From assembly GCA_037693485.1 (NCBI GenBank), contig CM075344.1, forward strand, positions 19,924,501 through 19,988,500: a stretch of 64,000 bases of DNA, read 5' to 3'. Source of the stretch: Kitagawia praeruptora (taxonomy: Eukaryota > Streptophyta > Magnoliopsida > Apiales > Apiaceae). Below are positions 21,521 through 34,599 of this stretch, one piece after another; position 1 is the first letter of the stretch, and each line of letters begins with the position of its first letter. Under the pieces are notes generated by a model. The model was not told the origin of the DNA. It searched no databases and saw only the letters and a list, made by a program, of their open reading frames with translations. A program made the position numbers and the translations under genes.

Positions 21521-23240
21521 TCTGATTGGAACTAAGCTACAAAAATTGGAAAGAGGATGTACATCACTATATAAACTTATAACTTATAAACTTATAAACT
21601 GGAAAGAGCCTCATCTCTTATAGGTATAAACTTGCACTATTACACAAAATAGCAAGAGATTCTATAGAAAACTTTTACAGAAATCAAAAACTAAAAGGGA
21701 CTATTACAATATATAGTTAAAAACCAAAGCAATTATCAAACAATCGAAGAAAATATCCAATAGAGTACATCTTTGATAGGCTTCTCTCATTGTCCTGCAA
21801 TACACACATCAAGAAAACCAATGTAAATATCCATTCATCAAGCAAAATATCCATAGAACATTTGTTCAACTACGCACAACAATCTCATATCCTTAGTCAA
21901 ACTATATTAGTTCTACAACTTCAAAGTGATTACAAAATGGGTGAAAAATCATAACAAATATATATGAAACATCTCATATGTATAAATCAAATTCTAATCA
22001 AACAATTAAATGTTTCTGATCTACACCTACTTATGCTAACATATTAATTCAAGAATGAATCACATGATATAACTAATTAACATAAATATAAAGAAGGTAA
22101 AAAAAATGAGAGCAAAATCCACCTACATCACTTCTTAAGAACCGATGTATTCTCAAATCAATTGTGTTCATTATTATCAATCATACTGTCATGTCCTAGA
22201 GCCTAGGGAACCTAAAGTTTCTTAGCCTAAATCATTGTATCGACTACTACTCCTGTGTAGTAAGTTCTACCACACTATTCTTTCAGAGATTTCATCAAAC
22301 ATCTTATACGACAAATATCATGATACCAATCAAATGAGGAAAAAATAGCAAAATCAATCAAAATTATGGAAACAACAGTACGATTTCTTACCTATTTCGT
22401 TGTATAAATTTAAATAAAACGAATGAATTAAAGCTCCCGCACAACCTGCAATCAAGAAAAAAATACTATCAAATGATATAACTAATTAACACAAATAGAA
22501 AGAGGGTAAAAAAATTGAGAGCAAAATTCACTTACATCCTGAAAATTGAGAGTATCTCGATCTTCAATAAGCTACATGTAACAATTTGTATACATACATT
22601 CATCCTAAAAATTGAAGCCAAAAAGAAAATTAAAAATACCTAGAAAAAATATTTGTTGATTCTTATTGATCCTTTAGCAAATCATCATGATCAATCTTAT
22701 TCTCATGTTCAATCCATCGAACACTTCGTGGCAATAAAGAATATCATAAAGATGAATAAAATTATATAATCTGAGAAATAATGGCAAAAAGAATTAGGAA
22801 GAGAAATTGAATTAGAAGTGCACCTTTTAATCTTTATTTCATGTTCAACCCATCACAAATCCACCTGCAATTAAAATAATAAAATCATGATTAGTAAAAT
22901 TTGAAAATAAAAGTTTGATAGAGATGAGAGAAGTGGAGAGAAGTGGAGAGAAAGTGAGATTCAAATTCGTATATAGAAATTGAATTTGAATTCTTGGTAG
23001 ATGTATAATCTCCAAACTCAATTGAATTTGAATTTGAAGTAAACTTCGGACAGAAGCTTCAAAAATTGGTCCTGATGTTCTGTACTTGTTGTAGTGTATG
23101 CTATGTACTTTTTATTTATTTATGAAAGCAGTAGGATTAGTGGCTGGTATATTTGTAATAAATCTGAATAGTATGGGCAAAGAGTTAATTTGGAATAATT
23201 ACTGTAGCAATCACGCAACAGGAACTATTATATAGATAGA
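21521..23240. other. 5' part of the Helitron, no genes recognised
   Basis: AT-rich non-coding DNA. Around 22915-23045 GAGAGAAGTGGAGA and aaattgaatttgaattc words repeat. A sequence resembling a CACTA end (gttgtagtg, ending at 23096) occurs here without a partner. Confidence 0.45.
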
Positions 23241-23760
23241 TGTATATCTACATCTACAGTGTAATAATAAAACAATAAAGAGTCATGGATTTGAGAGCAT
23301 GTAAACAAGTAAGGGTTTAATATTATTTTTACCACGTAATGAAAAAAGAATATGTGTAATTAAAGTAAGTGGGTGGGGTGTTTGTTAAGGTTCACCATGT
23401 TCTTGACAATATATGTATGTATGTATCCTGATCTACATGAGTAAATAATGAAATAAACCATGGGGTCTGATCTAATGTGTGTAATTAAAGTAAGTGGGTG
23501 GGGTGTTAGGTAAGGTCCACCATGTTCTTGACAAAAACAATATATGTATGTATCCTGATCTACATGAGTAAAGAAAAGTGGTCACCACTGTAATGAAATA
23601 AACCATGGGTGGGGTGTTAGGTAAGGTCCATCATGTTCTTGACAATATATTTATGTATGTATCTATCCTGATCTACATGAGTAAAGAAAAGTGATAGTCA
23701 CCGTCACTGTAATGAAATAAACCATGGGGTCTGATCTACAACTCTATTTAAAATAGTAAC
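23241..23760. repeat. Tandem repeat of about 130 bp, three to four diverged units
   Basis: Units contain aagtgggtggggtgtt, caccatgttcttgacaa, atatgtatgtatcctgatc and aataaaccatgggg. Copies start near 23360, 23490 and 23600, with a partial copy at 23241-23300 whose left half lies at 11555-11604 across the Helitron. Internal indels differ between units. No coding potential seen. Confidence 0.75.
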
Positions 23761-25497
23761 AATCAAAGTCACATCTCTATCAAGTCGAGTACTATTTAAT
23801 AACACTATTCATCTATTCATATGAGTATATTAATATCATACCTTGGGATCTTGAAAATCCGGCAAGGTGGTGGGTGAGTTGAAAGTGAAACTTAGCTGTA
23901 GCCATCCTTTACTTTTTCAATCTTTTTAGGGTTTGTCTTTGTCTTAGACACATGGGAGTCAACTAACTTTCCATATTTATAGTACTCATGTGTTGGGCTG
24001 GGTCACAATTTAGGGTTTTATAAGGCCCCCAACTAAAATAAATTGAAAAATGCTACAGAGTAAGTATACTAAACAGATGTCCCCACCTAAACACTAGTTC
24101 CATTCTTAAAATTGGTTGATGACCCACGTGCACTCACATCAGATCTCTAAACCTCCAACTTATAAACATGTCACATGTCTACTTAATTGTATCTTAATCA
24201 ACTATGCATCGTAGCCCCTGCCTACTTATTAGTAGTAGTAGTAATTTGTTGTCTCCGTTTAATTGTATTTTTACCAATTATGCATCGTAGCCCGTGCCTA
24301 CTAAATCATACAGTATCGAAAATTCTAATACTCCTACGTAAGTTTTGTTCATCATGCCAAAAATCGCAAACATTTTATCAATGTTGTAAATATCGAAAAT
24401 CGAATCAATTCGATTTAGTTCTGGAGAAATGAGAAAAATAATTTTATACTAAGCTTTTTTTCCCCTTTTGAATGATGTACTAATAACAATAATGTTCGAA
24501 TATTAATATTACTTACTTGATAATATTTATCAATACAACTGAAAATAAGTTATGATGATTAAATACATTCATTTTATGACTACACTTAAATTGATAATAA
24601 AAAATTGAATGATTCAAAATTTGGTTTAACGAAAATTGACCAAATTATGTAAAAATCGGGTTTTGGCATAAATCAGTACGATTCAGATCGGATCATATCC
24701 TAAAAAGAAGTACTTGGACCGATCGATTCGGTGATTTTTAGAACAATGCATTTTATACAATGGGATGATGTGCATTAATCTCATTATATATTTCAGCATG
24801 CAAGTCATTTTTGACACTTGTTACATGACACCATAGCGAGGCACCTGACATCGTCTACGTAATTAATATATTATACACACCAACTCTTGTTTAAGATTAA
24901 CATATACGAAAGGTGAGTTTGTATTTCACTATATTACAAGATCTCGTGGTGCTTAAAACCAAGATTTGTTAGAAGATACTAACCCAAACAGATATCTGTT
25001 ATTACTATATGATAACAAGATTTTTTTTTTAAAAAAAATAAAAAATCAGTAGTCAGCAAATTTCCTTCGCTAGTTAGTTTATTTTTCACTAACATAACTT
25101 AAAGAAATTTAACATTTTCAATGATTTTTTTTCCAATAAACAAGCTCTTGAAACATATCTGATAAACTACTCAAAAGTTCCATTTAATTTATTTAGAAGG
25201 TGTTTACGATCTCTTTTGTGAACCCGACACTCCAGCAGCTCTGCATGTACTTAACGAGCCGTTGTTCTAACCAAACTCAAGTTTGTGATCTAAGTTCCAA
25301 CTCCAATTTCACAATTTCTTTTCCTACAAGAACTCAAGAAAAGAAAGCAAAAAAAAGCAGCACGAATCGGTGGTTTCAAAACTTGACTTGAGTATAGTTC
25401 TACATACAAAAGAAATTAATTTTTATAATAATTATTTCAAAACTTATTTTATCCTTTTTTTTATTTAAAGAATGTGATATTTTTAACTAACTATTCA
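23761..25497. other. Intergenic DNA with a small duplication
   Basis: No gene or element recognised. The phrase ttaattgtatcttaatcaac with atgcatcgtagcccctgcct (24183-24226) recurs in altered form at 24258-24302, a local 75 bp step duplication. The rest is AT-rich. Confidence 0.45.
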
Positions 25498-25505
25498 ATT
25501 GAAAA

Positions 25506-25745
25506 TCAGCTCATTAGCATGAACAAGAGTCGTAGGAGCCTGTGATATAGGGAACTCAAAATCTTGAGAAACTTTAAAGAACCTTTTTGAGGAAGATAAT
25601 TGGGGGTCATTTCTATGAATGAAGCTTCATCATATGCATCAAGTGAAGCACTAAAGGAATGTCCTGGGCTTCCAAAGGATGGATTTATGTTAGCTAACCA
25701 ACGATACGAAAAGCTCTTGATGGACAGAGTTTGGTATAATTCCAT
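25506..25745 (-). pseudogene. MAKR6-like pseudogene, 5' fragment
   Basis: The frame from 25745 repeats the first 40 or so residues of the MAKR6-like protein at 61520-62175 (FSYRWLANINPSFGSPGHS) with a few substitutions. One base is missing near 25610 compared with the other copy, which shifts the frame after SFIEM. The remainder of exon 1 is absent beyond the duplication edge. It is therefore a truncated, frameshifted copy. Confidence 0.9.
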
Positions 25746-26574
25746 GCTGCTGCTCTACTTATGCACAGATGAAAAGAGTGTATAAGTTTCTAAAGTTCCG
25801 AAATAAAGGTGGGTAAAATGAACAAGCAAATGCATTCATTTAAAAATCACATCTCCAATCTCTATAACATATGAAACTATATATGTATTTTGCATTGTTA
25901 TCCCTATCCCCTCCTTGCAATCATGCATGTGGTTGCATGAATACAGACAGTGATAATGATTAATTGACAAGAAAAGGAAAAGGAAAACCGAAAGGCCCTC
26001 TAATGTATTGTTACATCTTCAATTTAAAAGCTAGCCAAAGAAGATTGGTCCCTTCCCACTTGATTACAATATTTTACAGCAAAATCTTTAAATAAGAGGA
26101 AGAGAACAAACTCATGCAGTCTTAAAAACTATCAAACTACTAATAAGACATGAGAAATGTTAATAATCAGAATATAGTCATTCGTCTGTAGTACTTTACG
26201 TATGACTTTGGCATTCTAAACAATCTAGACAAGATGTACGTTACAATTGTTTAGTTTAACTAACAGATTCCCATATCCTCTGTTTCAATGTCTGTAGAAC
26301 TAAGGAATGAATAAATTTACAGATGTAAACAACAAGCATACAAACATTACGAGCTTCATATAACTTTATCAATGCCAACATGATACAAGTAGTAAAAAGC
26401 GAGAACTATGAAATCTAACAAATGAAATATCGCGGTCATTGCTTGTGTAAGGAAGCTCCAGGCATTTACATCCACCAACTGCCTTATTGGTAGCATTTTG
26501 AAATCTACTCAAATTTAATCTCAAAGAAGGTTATGTCACATTCATTCTGAAGTTAAACTATTTTTTATGCGCAG

Positions 26575-26720
26575 AACAATCTAAAGAATGAAAGTAGAAG
26601 ACATTGGTCCCGATTGTTGTCGGAGAAAGATAAGGACATCATCAGTGTAGGTTTCAGTAGCACACACCAAACCAGGAAAATGACTAAGAATCAAATGGTC
26701 CTCCCTGATGTCCCCTGAAG
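26575..26720 (-). other. Conserved exon-like stretch upstream of the MAKR6 fragment, copy 1
   Basis: Minus-strand translation gives GDIREDHLILSHFPGLVCA, later FLRQQSGPMSS, then a stop. The equivalent stretch in the other copy (63655-63790) keeps much of the same peptide. Protein-level similarity suggests the last exon of an unidentified gene upstream of MAKR6. I do not recognise the family. Confidence 0.35.
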
Positions 26721-27379
26721 GACAAAAACAATTATAAAGATTAAATTATTCAGAATATTAATTAAAAACAAAATGTTTTATATTATGCATTCTCAGATTA
26801 TCTAATTAGGTTGTACCGTTGTGGATCATTGTTTTCTACTGTTCACGAACTTATAACTTCATGGCCAAAGATGCAAGATACTGTAATAACATATACAGTA
26901 GATCAAATGGTATCCAGAAGAAGACAAGAGGAAAGATTAGGGCCTTAGAGCATCTCCAAGGACCTTTCCTATCCTTGTCCCCTAAAATAATGATTATTAA
27001 AAATATAGGGGTTCAAAAAACTGTTTTACTCCAATGATATTCTCTATATTGGTACCCTATTTTAAAAGTACCCAAAAAAAACAACGGCTGGATGGAGATT
27101 GTAGCAGCGGGAGATGACCTGACAATATAGGGGTGTGCACTCTCGTTCCTCACATGCAGGGTCGTACTTTTTCTCCCCTCAAATGTATTGGGAAGGGACC
27201 AAACCATTGAAGTGTATTTTTTTGGAGGAAAACCCTAAATGTGTCCAGCTGTCTCAGATATAGGTACGGCTGTAAATGAACCGATACACTCGCGAACGGT
27301 TCGACGTTCGGTTCGAAAAAAGCTTGGTTCGGATTCGGTTCGATTCACAAACGAGTCGATCTCGAACATTATTTTAAGG

Positions 27380-28670
27380 TGTTGAGTATTGAATACGGTA
27401 AAAGAATACAGAGGGGGGGGTGAATGGATTCTTGAACTTTTCTTGGATTGAGTCTATGTAGCAGATAAGTGCCTGTGTGTGTAGAAGTGAAGGTGCGGAT
27501 AAAGAAACAACACAAGACACAATATCACTTTAATCTAATGTATTATTAGATAAAGGTTGCTACAATCTGTGAGTACAAATGGTAGTATTCTCAGCTTCGT
27601 TTTTCTCAGAGAGATATAGCTTACAGTGTATGAAAAACTTGACTCACAAAAGTTATTAAGTTATGAAGTGAGGCTGTGTCCTTATAGAACATGGATACAG
27701 CCTACTTACTGCAAATAAGGTAGCTAAACAAATTACTTTCTAGTCTGTCTATCCTTTTTGAGTAAGTGTCCAAACGGTTACAGATTTGACTTTGCAAAGC
27801 CTGTTTAGATCCACTTCTTTAACTCCTTGTCTCTTCTATATCTCTCCAAGCTTCCTTGTAGGCTTTCCAGAGCACGTTACAGATTGTGGTCCATAAAGTG
27901 CATTGGCTTGTTGCAGGTTTCTGACTTGTACAATTTCTTCAGTATTTTGTCTCCAAGAATGTATTCGAGAAGTGACTAAGTAAGTGATTCGAGAACTAGA
28001 ATTGACTTGATCGATAACTCTGAGTTCTCGAATACTGTTATATTGACATATCGAACCACTTCTCGAATAGCTCTTTTCCATCAGGATTCCTTGAGTTGTC
28101 GAATAGAACATTTGACTTATCGAATCCTCGAGATATCGAATAGCTTTCTAAGTCCTTGAGATATCGAATTGAACTTTGACTTGTTGACTCTTTGAGAACT
28201 CGAATACCATCTTGACTTGTTGACTTCTTGAGTTCTCGAATAGAGTAGTAGACATATCGAATCCCTGAGTTATCGAATGAGATATCGAACAGTGTATTCA
28301 GAGATATCGAATAGTGTCTTGAGATATCGAATCCCTGACTTCTCGAATGCTGGACTTCTCGAATAGACAAATATACTTCTCGAATTGGTACTTAGGCAAA
28401 TTCTTCATTTCTTCAAATCCCAACTGTGATTATTTGACAGTCTTTAACTCCTTGCTTGAGGCATGAACCTTGGAACTTCTTTCAAGCATTATTCTAGACT
28501 CTATAAGTACAGTTACACAACTAGGACTTGATGCCTACTACAAGTACAATACAAACAGAGACTCTACAACTAGAGGTTCCCTCAGTTAAGAGGTCATGTA
28601 AGTAATGCAAAGCATTACAAACAATTAGGCTTGTTATTAGATGAGTGCAGGCATGCCTCTGTAACTAACA
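27380..28670 (-). repeat. 3' LTR of the SIRE-like element
   Basis: Same length as its partner (1291 bp) and about 98.6% identical by eye. Positions 27960-28385 hold an array of words such as ttctcgaata and gatatcgaat, more than twenty in all. The polypurine tract lies immediately to the right (upstream in element orientation). Confidence 0.9.
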
Positions 28671-28682
28671 ATCTCCCCCAAA
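28671..28682 (-). promoter_or_regulatory. Polypurine tract of the SIRE-like element
   Basis: Minus-strand text TTTGGGGGAGAT directly precedes the 3' LTR start TGTTAG. This is the usual primer site for plus-strand DNA synthesis. Confidence 0.8.
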
Positions 28683-28821
28683 TTTTGAGTGAGACCCTTA
28701 GTCACAATTTCATGTCTGATAACAAGCCTAACATACATAAAGATAAAGCTTTTAAAACTACAGGTATGAATTTGATTGAAGAAATTACATAGAAGTATTC
28801 TTACAAGTTATGAGGAACTAC

Positions 28822-31800
28822 TTAGCCATATCCTTTTGGATTCATCTTTTGAGCTTTGGCTTGCAGATTCTCATTTTTCATCCTATCTTCAGCTTCTTTG
28901 GCTTTCTTCTTTGCAATTTTTTCCATGGCAAGAATGATATCTTCCATTGCAGTGAGTTCTTCAATTAGAGGAGAGCCTGATAAATCCTTGAGCACTTCAT
29001 TTAGCTGTTTCTCAGAGTAGGAGCTGATGTAGTCCATTCTAATCTTCACATTTCTACCATATCTCTTGTACTCAATGATGTAAGGATTAAACTTGACTCT
29101 GCACAGACCCATAGCTCTCAACTCATCAGCCTTAGCTTCCATTGCAGCAAACTCCTCCTCCCTTTTCTTTAGTAGCTTTTAACTGTTCTTTCTCATTTCT
29201 GCCTGGTGATCTCTTTTCATCTTGACAAAGTCAATTAACTCCAGCTTCCACACCCTTTCCACTCTGTCTTCAGAATCCAACATGGCAATTATCCTTTCTA
29301 TGTCATACAGCCTGCCCCAGTGCTGGCATGTTCCTTGTCTGAATTTCTTCTCTCTTTCATCAGAATACTTAACTTCAAGAAAATCATCAACAATGGCAAC
29401 ATGATAGATTCTTTGAGCCCATAGAAACTGCAGTTGGTCTTCATCATAGCTTTCATCCAGAGGTGGTAGGTTTAATCCTGGGATAATTGTCAGTGCCTTA
29501 GATTTGGATAGCTTCACCTTTCTTGCAACATGTTTGAATTTCATTCTCTTGACATGGTTGCTTGGCAGAGATCTTTGACCTTTGTTGGTAGACCATAGTA
29601 GTATTCAATTAGCAGTTTGCTTTCTGAAACATACACATGGTTTCTTGACTTGAATCTTCTTCTCTTCTTGAGGTGGCAAAACAGTTGCAGAAGCCATAAA
29701 TGTAGATTTTGCTAGGTCACCACTAACAGTATTCACCCTAGACTTAGAGTCTTGTGTTGTGGTGAGGTTACTGCTAGCAATGCCTAAGGCTTGCTGTTTT
29801 CCAATCTTCCTCTCATAGACTCTTCCTTGGTCATCATCATTCTTCTTATCTTTGTCCCCCTTCTTCTTCTTGTCTTCATCACCCTTATCTCTCCTGTGAT
29901 GTCTTCTCCTCCCATCACTTTTATCTTCAGAATCATCATCCTTATTTCTCCTAGGTTGAGCCATCTCTGGGATTTCACCAGTTGCTATATAAGTTCTGAG
30001 GATGTGCAGTGCCTCAGTTTCTTCAGCATTTCTGGCTCCAACCTTCTTCTGTAATTGATCAATGATAGCAATGATCAGTCTGTGATTTCTAGTGGTGAGA
30101 TCATGGGGAATGACCAATTGCTTGATGTCTTCAATTCTGGTGCCAGACTGATAAATGATTGTCCATGGCTTCTTGATCACTTCTGGTAGCCTTGAAGGTT
30201 GGTCATTCCTCAAGTCATCAAACAGACTCTTGTTGTTCTCATTCTTCTTCTCAATAAGCTCAAGTATGGCATCTATCTCCGAGTGTTTCAGTTCTTGTAG
30301 AGTCTTGTATGTTAGATGCCATATCTTCAATTTGGATATCATCATTATCTCCTTGATCCATAGATTATTGACTTTCTTAGGAATGACAGTGATGCAATCA
30401 ATCTGCTTCTTCAACTCCCTCAGATAGAACTGAGTGTCACCAACCTGTTCCCTTGTGGCTTTCAGAAACTCCAAGAAGGCTTTATCATGATAAACATTGG
30501 AGTTAGCAACTTCTTGTAGCTTGGCCTCAGTAACAACTTTAACTTCTACAGGCTTGGCACTCTCAGGTATGGAGGTTGGAGATTTGTCAGATGGCATACT
30601 CCCTGCAACCACTGTGGTAGTTATGGATTGCTTTTGTCCTCCAGGAGTAGTGATGTGCACAGTTGGTAGAGTGACAACTGGCAAGGTAGATGGAGGCTCA
30701 TCCACTTTGGATTTTCCTTTCCCAAGCACATTAGGTAGAGATTTTGGAGCTCTTTGTTGACCACCCTCCTTTATTATTATGCCTTTCTCCCCCTTTGAAT
30801 TTGAGTTCCTTGCCTTCTTCTCCCCCTTAGGATTGTTGTCAGGCACAGAGGCTGTAGAAATGTCCTTTGGGATTGAAGATTCATCAGGTAGAGGGAGACC
30901 CATATGCTTCATCACAGCAGCTAACATGGATTGTTGATGCAGAAGGACATCAGCTGTGGTGGATGCTTGAGTGTCCAACTGGTCATTTAGCAGTGCAATC
31001 TTGTCTGTAAGATGAGCATTGGACTTGGTGAGAGTAGCCACCTCCTTCTCAAGTGCATCTACTTTGCTGAATAACTCAGTAGATTTGAAGCCAGACAGGG
31101 ATTGTTCTTTGAGTCTCTGCACTTCAAATCTAGTCATGTCATGTACTGGGACCTCAGTGAGCAGTCTGTCTCCATATAAATTTTTGAACATGGTCCTCAG
31201 CATGGCATTGGCATCTGTGGTCTGATCAGATAGAATTTGAAATTGATGCCCCAGACCTGTGACAGTATCCTTTAGCAGAGCTAGCCCATTGTCCATCTTG
31301 GTGCAAGTGGTGTTGCAGAGTTTGATGTCCTTGAACACACTGTCTAGCTGAGGGAATTTGGCATCAAAGGTCCTCTTGATTGCTTCTACTGTGGTTGTGG
31401 TCTTATCACACACTCTATTGACCTCAGTCTTAACACCTTTTCCAAGATAATGTGCAGCCTTGAGGAATCCCTTGTGTGTATCATTCATAGCCTCATACAC
31501 TTCACCAGGGGTCAGAGATTTGGCATTGGAACCCAGTGAAGTGAGGTATTCCTCCCTGAGATACTGAAGTGCTTCATCAAGAGTAATATCATATTTTCCT
31601 TGCAACCAGGCATCTATGTTGCCATCTCTCTCAGCATCATCAATGATCTTTGTCTTCTGCACCTCCACATCATCCCTATGGCATAACAGAATAGCCTCAT
31701 AGTCTGGATTAGGCATGTCTGCAGTAAGAAGGTTCTGAGCAATCTTTGTGAACTCAGGAATCTGATCCACAATTAAGCTTTGAAGTGCTTCAACCGTCAA

Positions 31801-33150
31801 TTGTTGTGGAACAGACCCTGATCCTGAAGCACTGTCATGTTGCACAGGCTTCAGCCATTGTGACATGAAGTCAGAGCTAGAGCTAGGCAAGCTAGACTCC
31901 TCAGTTACAGATGCAACTTCTGTAACCGGATGGATTGACTCTACTACTGGTGTCACCACAGAAGTGGGATGAATTACACCAGCAGTTGACACAGGCACAG
32001 AGTCTCTAGTAAAAACTAGTGGAACCTCTGTGTTTGTGATGGTGTCATCAGGAGATGCCTCAGCATGCATTCCCTCACCATCTAAATGTGGGTTCTGAGT
32101 GGTGAGCAAAGTGTCATGCACTGAGTCACTTGAAATTATTGGCTCATCAAGAGAAAAGAATTCTTGATGATCAATGCCTTGCATCTCAGTTGCCTGAGTT
32201 GCAGGTTCCAAAAAAATTTCAGAGTTAGATTCTGGAAGAGAAGTGTGTTTAAGAGTAGATTTTGGCAACTCCCCCTGAGAGATAGAGGGAGTTTCAAATG
32301 TGATGTGCTCTCCACTCAGTGTTGTGCCAGCCTTATCACTCCCATGTGCTGACTCTATACAAGAAGGTGCATTGGGGAGGATGCTTCATTCTATAGGTGC
32401 ACCCTGTTGAGAGGATACACCTAGTGAGCTGTGTGCCCCTGATTTTACAACTTCAGCCATTTGTGTGACTGAAGAGGTGGTCTTAGTTTTCTTCTTCTTT
32501 GTCCTGTGTAAGGGTGACTCAGGTTCCTCACTTCCTAGACCTAATTCAACAGCTAATGCTGCTTCAGATAAGATATTTAATGGTGCAGACATTACTTCCT
32601 TTCTCTTCTTTTTACTAACATCACCCTTTTGAGAGGATGATGCAGTTGGCTCAGTATGTGGTAGAGTGTTTGGTTGAGAGGGTTGGTTAGCAGGCCCTGG
32701 GTTAGCATTTTGTTCTACTTGCTTGGGCTGTGCTAACTTAGATTTTACATCAAATGTTGGCATGTTGTGGGGATAAGTCCTAAACAAACTCTCCATATGG
32801 GGAGTTATGTTCAGTCTTACATCCACATCATTCCTAGTCTCCAAATTACCAAAAATGAGTTTGGTCATGGACTTAGGATAGCCTATTTTATTTTTATCAA
32901 TCCCAGGCAATTCAATCAATGAAGCATTTTTATAATTAAGTACAGATTGAATAAAGCGAGGGAAGAAAATATCAGTACCTCTCTTGGATGTGTTCTTACC
33001 AAGTCTTCCATATAGTTCTTGGAGGATGATTTGGCCAACATCAATCTTCTTTCCATAGGCCAAAGCATATCCAATTTGCTGCACAGGTGCACTGATTTGA
33101 TCAAAGCTTGATTTCCTGGCAGTGAAGACTTGGAGAAGAGTTGCAAACAC
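28822..33150 (-). pseudogene. Env-like third reading frame of the SIRE-like element, main part, with stops
   Basis: One continuous phase runs from 33150 to 28822 and is interrupted by stops at about 32386, 29605 and 29179 plus a few more in short gaps. The longest open piece is 887 codons (32268-29605). The first piece contains FFPRFIQSVLNYKN and a lysine-rich tail. The middle is Ser/Thr/Pro-rich with a predicted coiled-coil-like heptad region (around residues 390-440 of the long piece). A Lys/Asp-rich low-complexity tract (DEDKKKKGDKDKKNDDD) lies near its end. The last piece is charged and helical. It occupies the place of the env-like frame of SIRE elements, but no clear signal peptide or membrane segment was seen. 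The function of such frames is unknown. If whole it would exceed 1400 codons. Confidence 0.6.
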
Positions 33151-33182
33151 ATAGCTCCACTCCTTTCTCAGATTCTTTCTGT

Positions 33183-33566
33183 TTAGCTTTCCAAGATTGA
33201 TCCCATCTGAGTAGTTGTGAACTCAAAGAATTCCTCTAACTCTGCATTAGTGGCCATTCTGTCAAATGACTCTTGTTGTAGGCCCAGTGCTTGGTTCATG
33301 TCTGCAGTAGTGATAGTGATTTCCTTATCTTGAATCTTGCAGTAGATGATATATGAAGTGATTGTGTTTTCCAGGGCTACAACCTCCACAATAGCAGTGC
33401 CCCAAAACTGTTCCAGGATATCTAGATACAGAGTTGGGTTGGCAGAGAGTGCATCCTTGATATATGACTCAGCCATCCATTTCACAAAGCACTTGAAGTT
33501 GGCATTGGGTGCTTCAACATCACTAGTGAGAGCGATGAAGTTGGTGTTGAACTTTAATGTTGCCAT
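33183..33566 (-). pseudogene. N-terminal part of the env-like frame, separated by a frameshift
   Basis: The 127-codon frame begins at an ATG at 33566 and includes FKCFVKWMAESYIKDAL and LDILEQFWGTAIV. The FW-x-T-A type motif is common at the start of the extra frame of SIRE-like elements in asterids (from memory). It ends at 33183 and the main frame continues in another phase at 33150, so at least one frameshift separates them. Confidence 0.6.
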
Positions 33567-33639
33567 TTGTGTAGAAGAGAGGAAAGAAATTGAAGATTGA
33601 AGAAGAAATTTGACTTTTCGTAGCTAGGGTTTCAGGGGT

Positions 33640-34170
33640 TTAGAGAGTGTAGATGCTTGAGAAATCGAATGAAATGAATCGAATAAATGTGAAATTGTAT
33701 AAGTATGAAGTACTTGAATTGTCGATTAGCAGAAAGTTTTGTATCGACAAGTCAGGCATTCGAGAAGTAGAAAACAACTATTCGAGAAGTCAAGAAAGGC
33801 TTAATCGATAACTCAAGCAGATAGAAACTCACAGCTGGCAGTTATCTAACTTAGAAATAATTCTAAATTAAATAAAATATGTTTTTATGAGTGAATTAAA
33901 CTTTTAGACAAAAGTCCAAAATCGGTTAAAATTCAGCGAGAATTCAGCCTTTTCAAATGATTCGAGAACTCAAATATAGTGTTCGAGAACTCAATCATTC
34001 GAGAACTCAGTTACTATATTCGAGAAGTCAAGAATACCTCTATTCGATATCTCAGAAAGACTCTATTCGAGAACTCAAGAGTACTTTAATGAGACTTATT
34101 AGAGATGTCCAATAGTGAATCATTCGAGAAGTCTGACTTATCGAGCTATACTCATCACTCATAAAAATTT
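33640..34170. repeat. TTCGAGAA-word array between env-like frame and pol
   Basis: Some fifteen copies of words such as attcgagaactcaa and tattcgagaagtcaag, irregularly spaced. They are the reverse complement of the words in the LTR array (27960-28385), so the internal array is inverted relative to the LTRs. It lies in the leader just ahead of the env-like frame on the element's strand. Confidence 0.75.
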
Positions 34171-34599
34171 GATTTTCACTATCTTTTAAAATTTACCAGA
34201 CATATTCATTGAATAATAACCTAGCAAATTAAATAGTGATTTTCTCAAAATTTCATAGAAATTTTAAGTTAATAGAAATATGATTTTCAACATATGCAAC
34301 AGATTTGAAATATTTATAAACACTACGCCACAGATTGGCGTCCGCAATGCTTTTCTATTGTAACGCCCACTTTGTGTTACATTAGAGGTACCTTTTTTGA
34401 CCTACTGCAACACAGTTGAGATTGTGTTACATTACCTGTGAAGGTACTGTTGCAGTAGAACATGTACTGTTGCAATAGATTGTTGTGTTACAGTAGCGAT
34501 TAAGCGTTGTATTTGTTTTTTTTAACATATATAAATGTAAAAAAGAATAAACATGTGGGTCCCAAAGAAGTGTTACATTTTCTACAAGCAGTGTTACAT

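Larger units (their letters stand above)
11605..23240 (-). mobile_element. Helitron (minus strand), 3.4 kb before later insertions
   Basis: Read on the minus strand, the 5' end is TCTATCTATATAATAG (first base at 23240). The 3' end has the hairpin GCCC-AGCAACGC-GGGC followed by TTAAATACTAG, with CTAG at 11608-11605. The flanking bases are A at 11604 and T at 23241, as expected. Joining the two flanks (acaatatatgta with tgtatatctacatctac) recreates the unit of the adjacent tandem repeat at 23380-23740, which acts as an internal empty site. The solo LTR 11875-20078 is a later insertion. Removing it and one target copy leaves about 3.4 kb. The element carries GAPDH-like and EF-hand-like exon fragments on its own strand. 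No RepHel frame is present, so it is non-autonomous. Confidence 0.8.
25498..26915. repeat. Segmental duplication block B, copy 1
   Basis: Matches 61930-64000 in the same orientation, with many small indels. It includes the 5' part of a MAKR6-like gene (minus strand) and its upstream region. The left edge is abrupt at about 25498, within the codons for the VHADEL motif. The right edge lies near 26915, just before the nested transposon stack. Copy 2 has extra sequence, including a tandem duplication at 62697-62850. Confidence 0.85.

Noticed and set aside
23078..23096. Possible CACTA right end (acttgttgtagtg)
   Set aside because: No matching CACTACAAC left end or 3 bp target pair was found, and it lies inside a Helitron with better-supported ends.
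24187..24432. 81-codon open frame
   Set aside because: Crosses a local non-coding duplication and shows no family resemblance.
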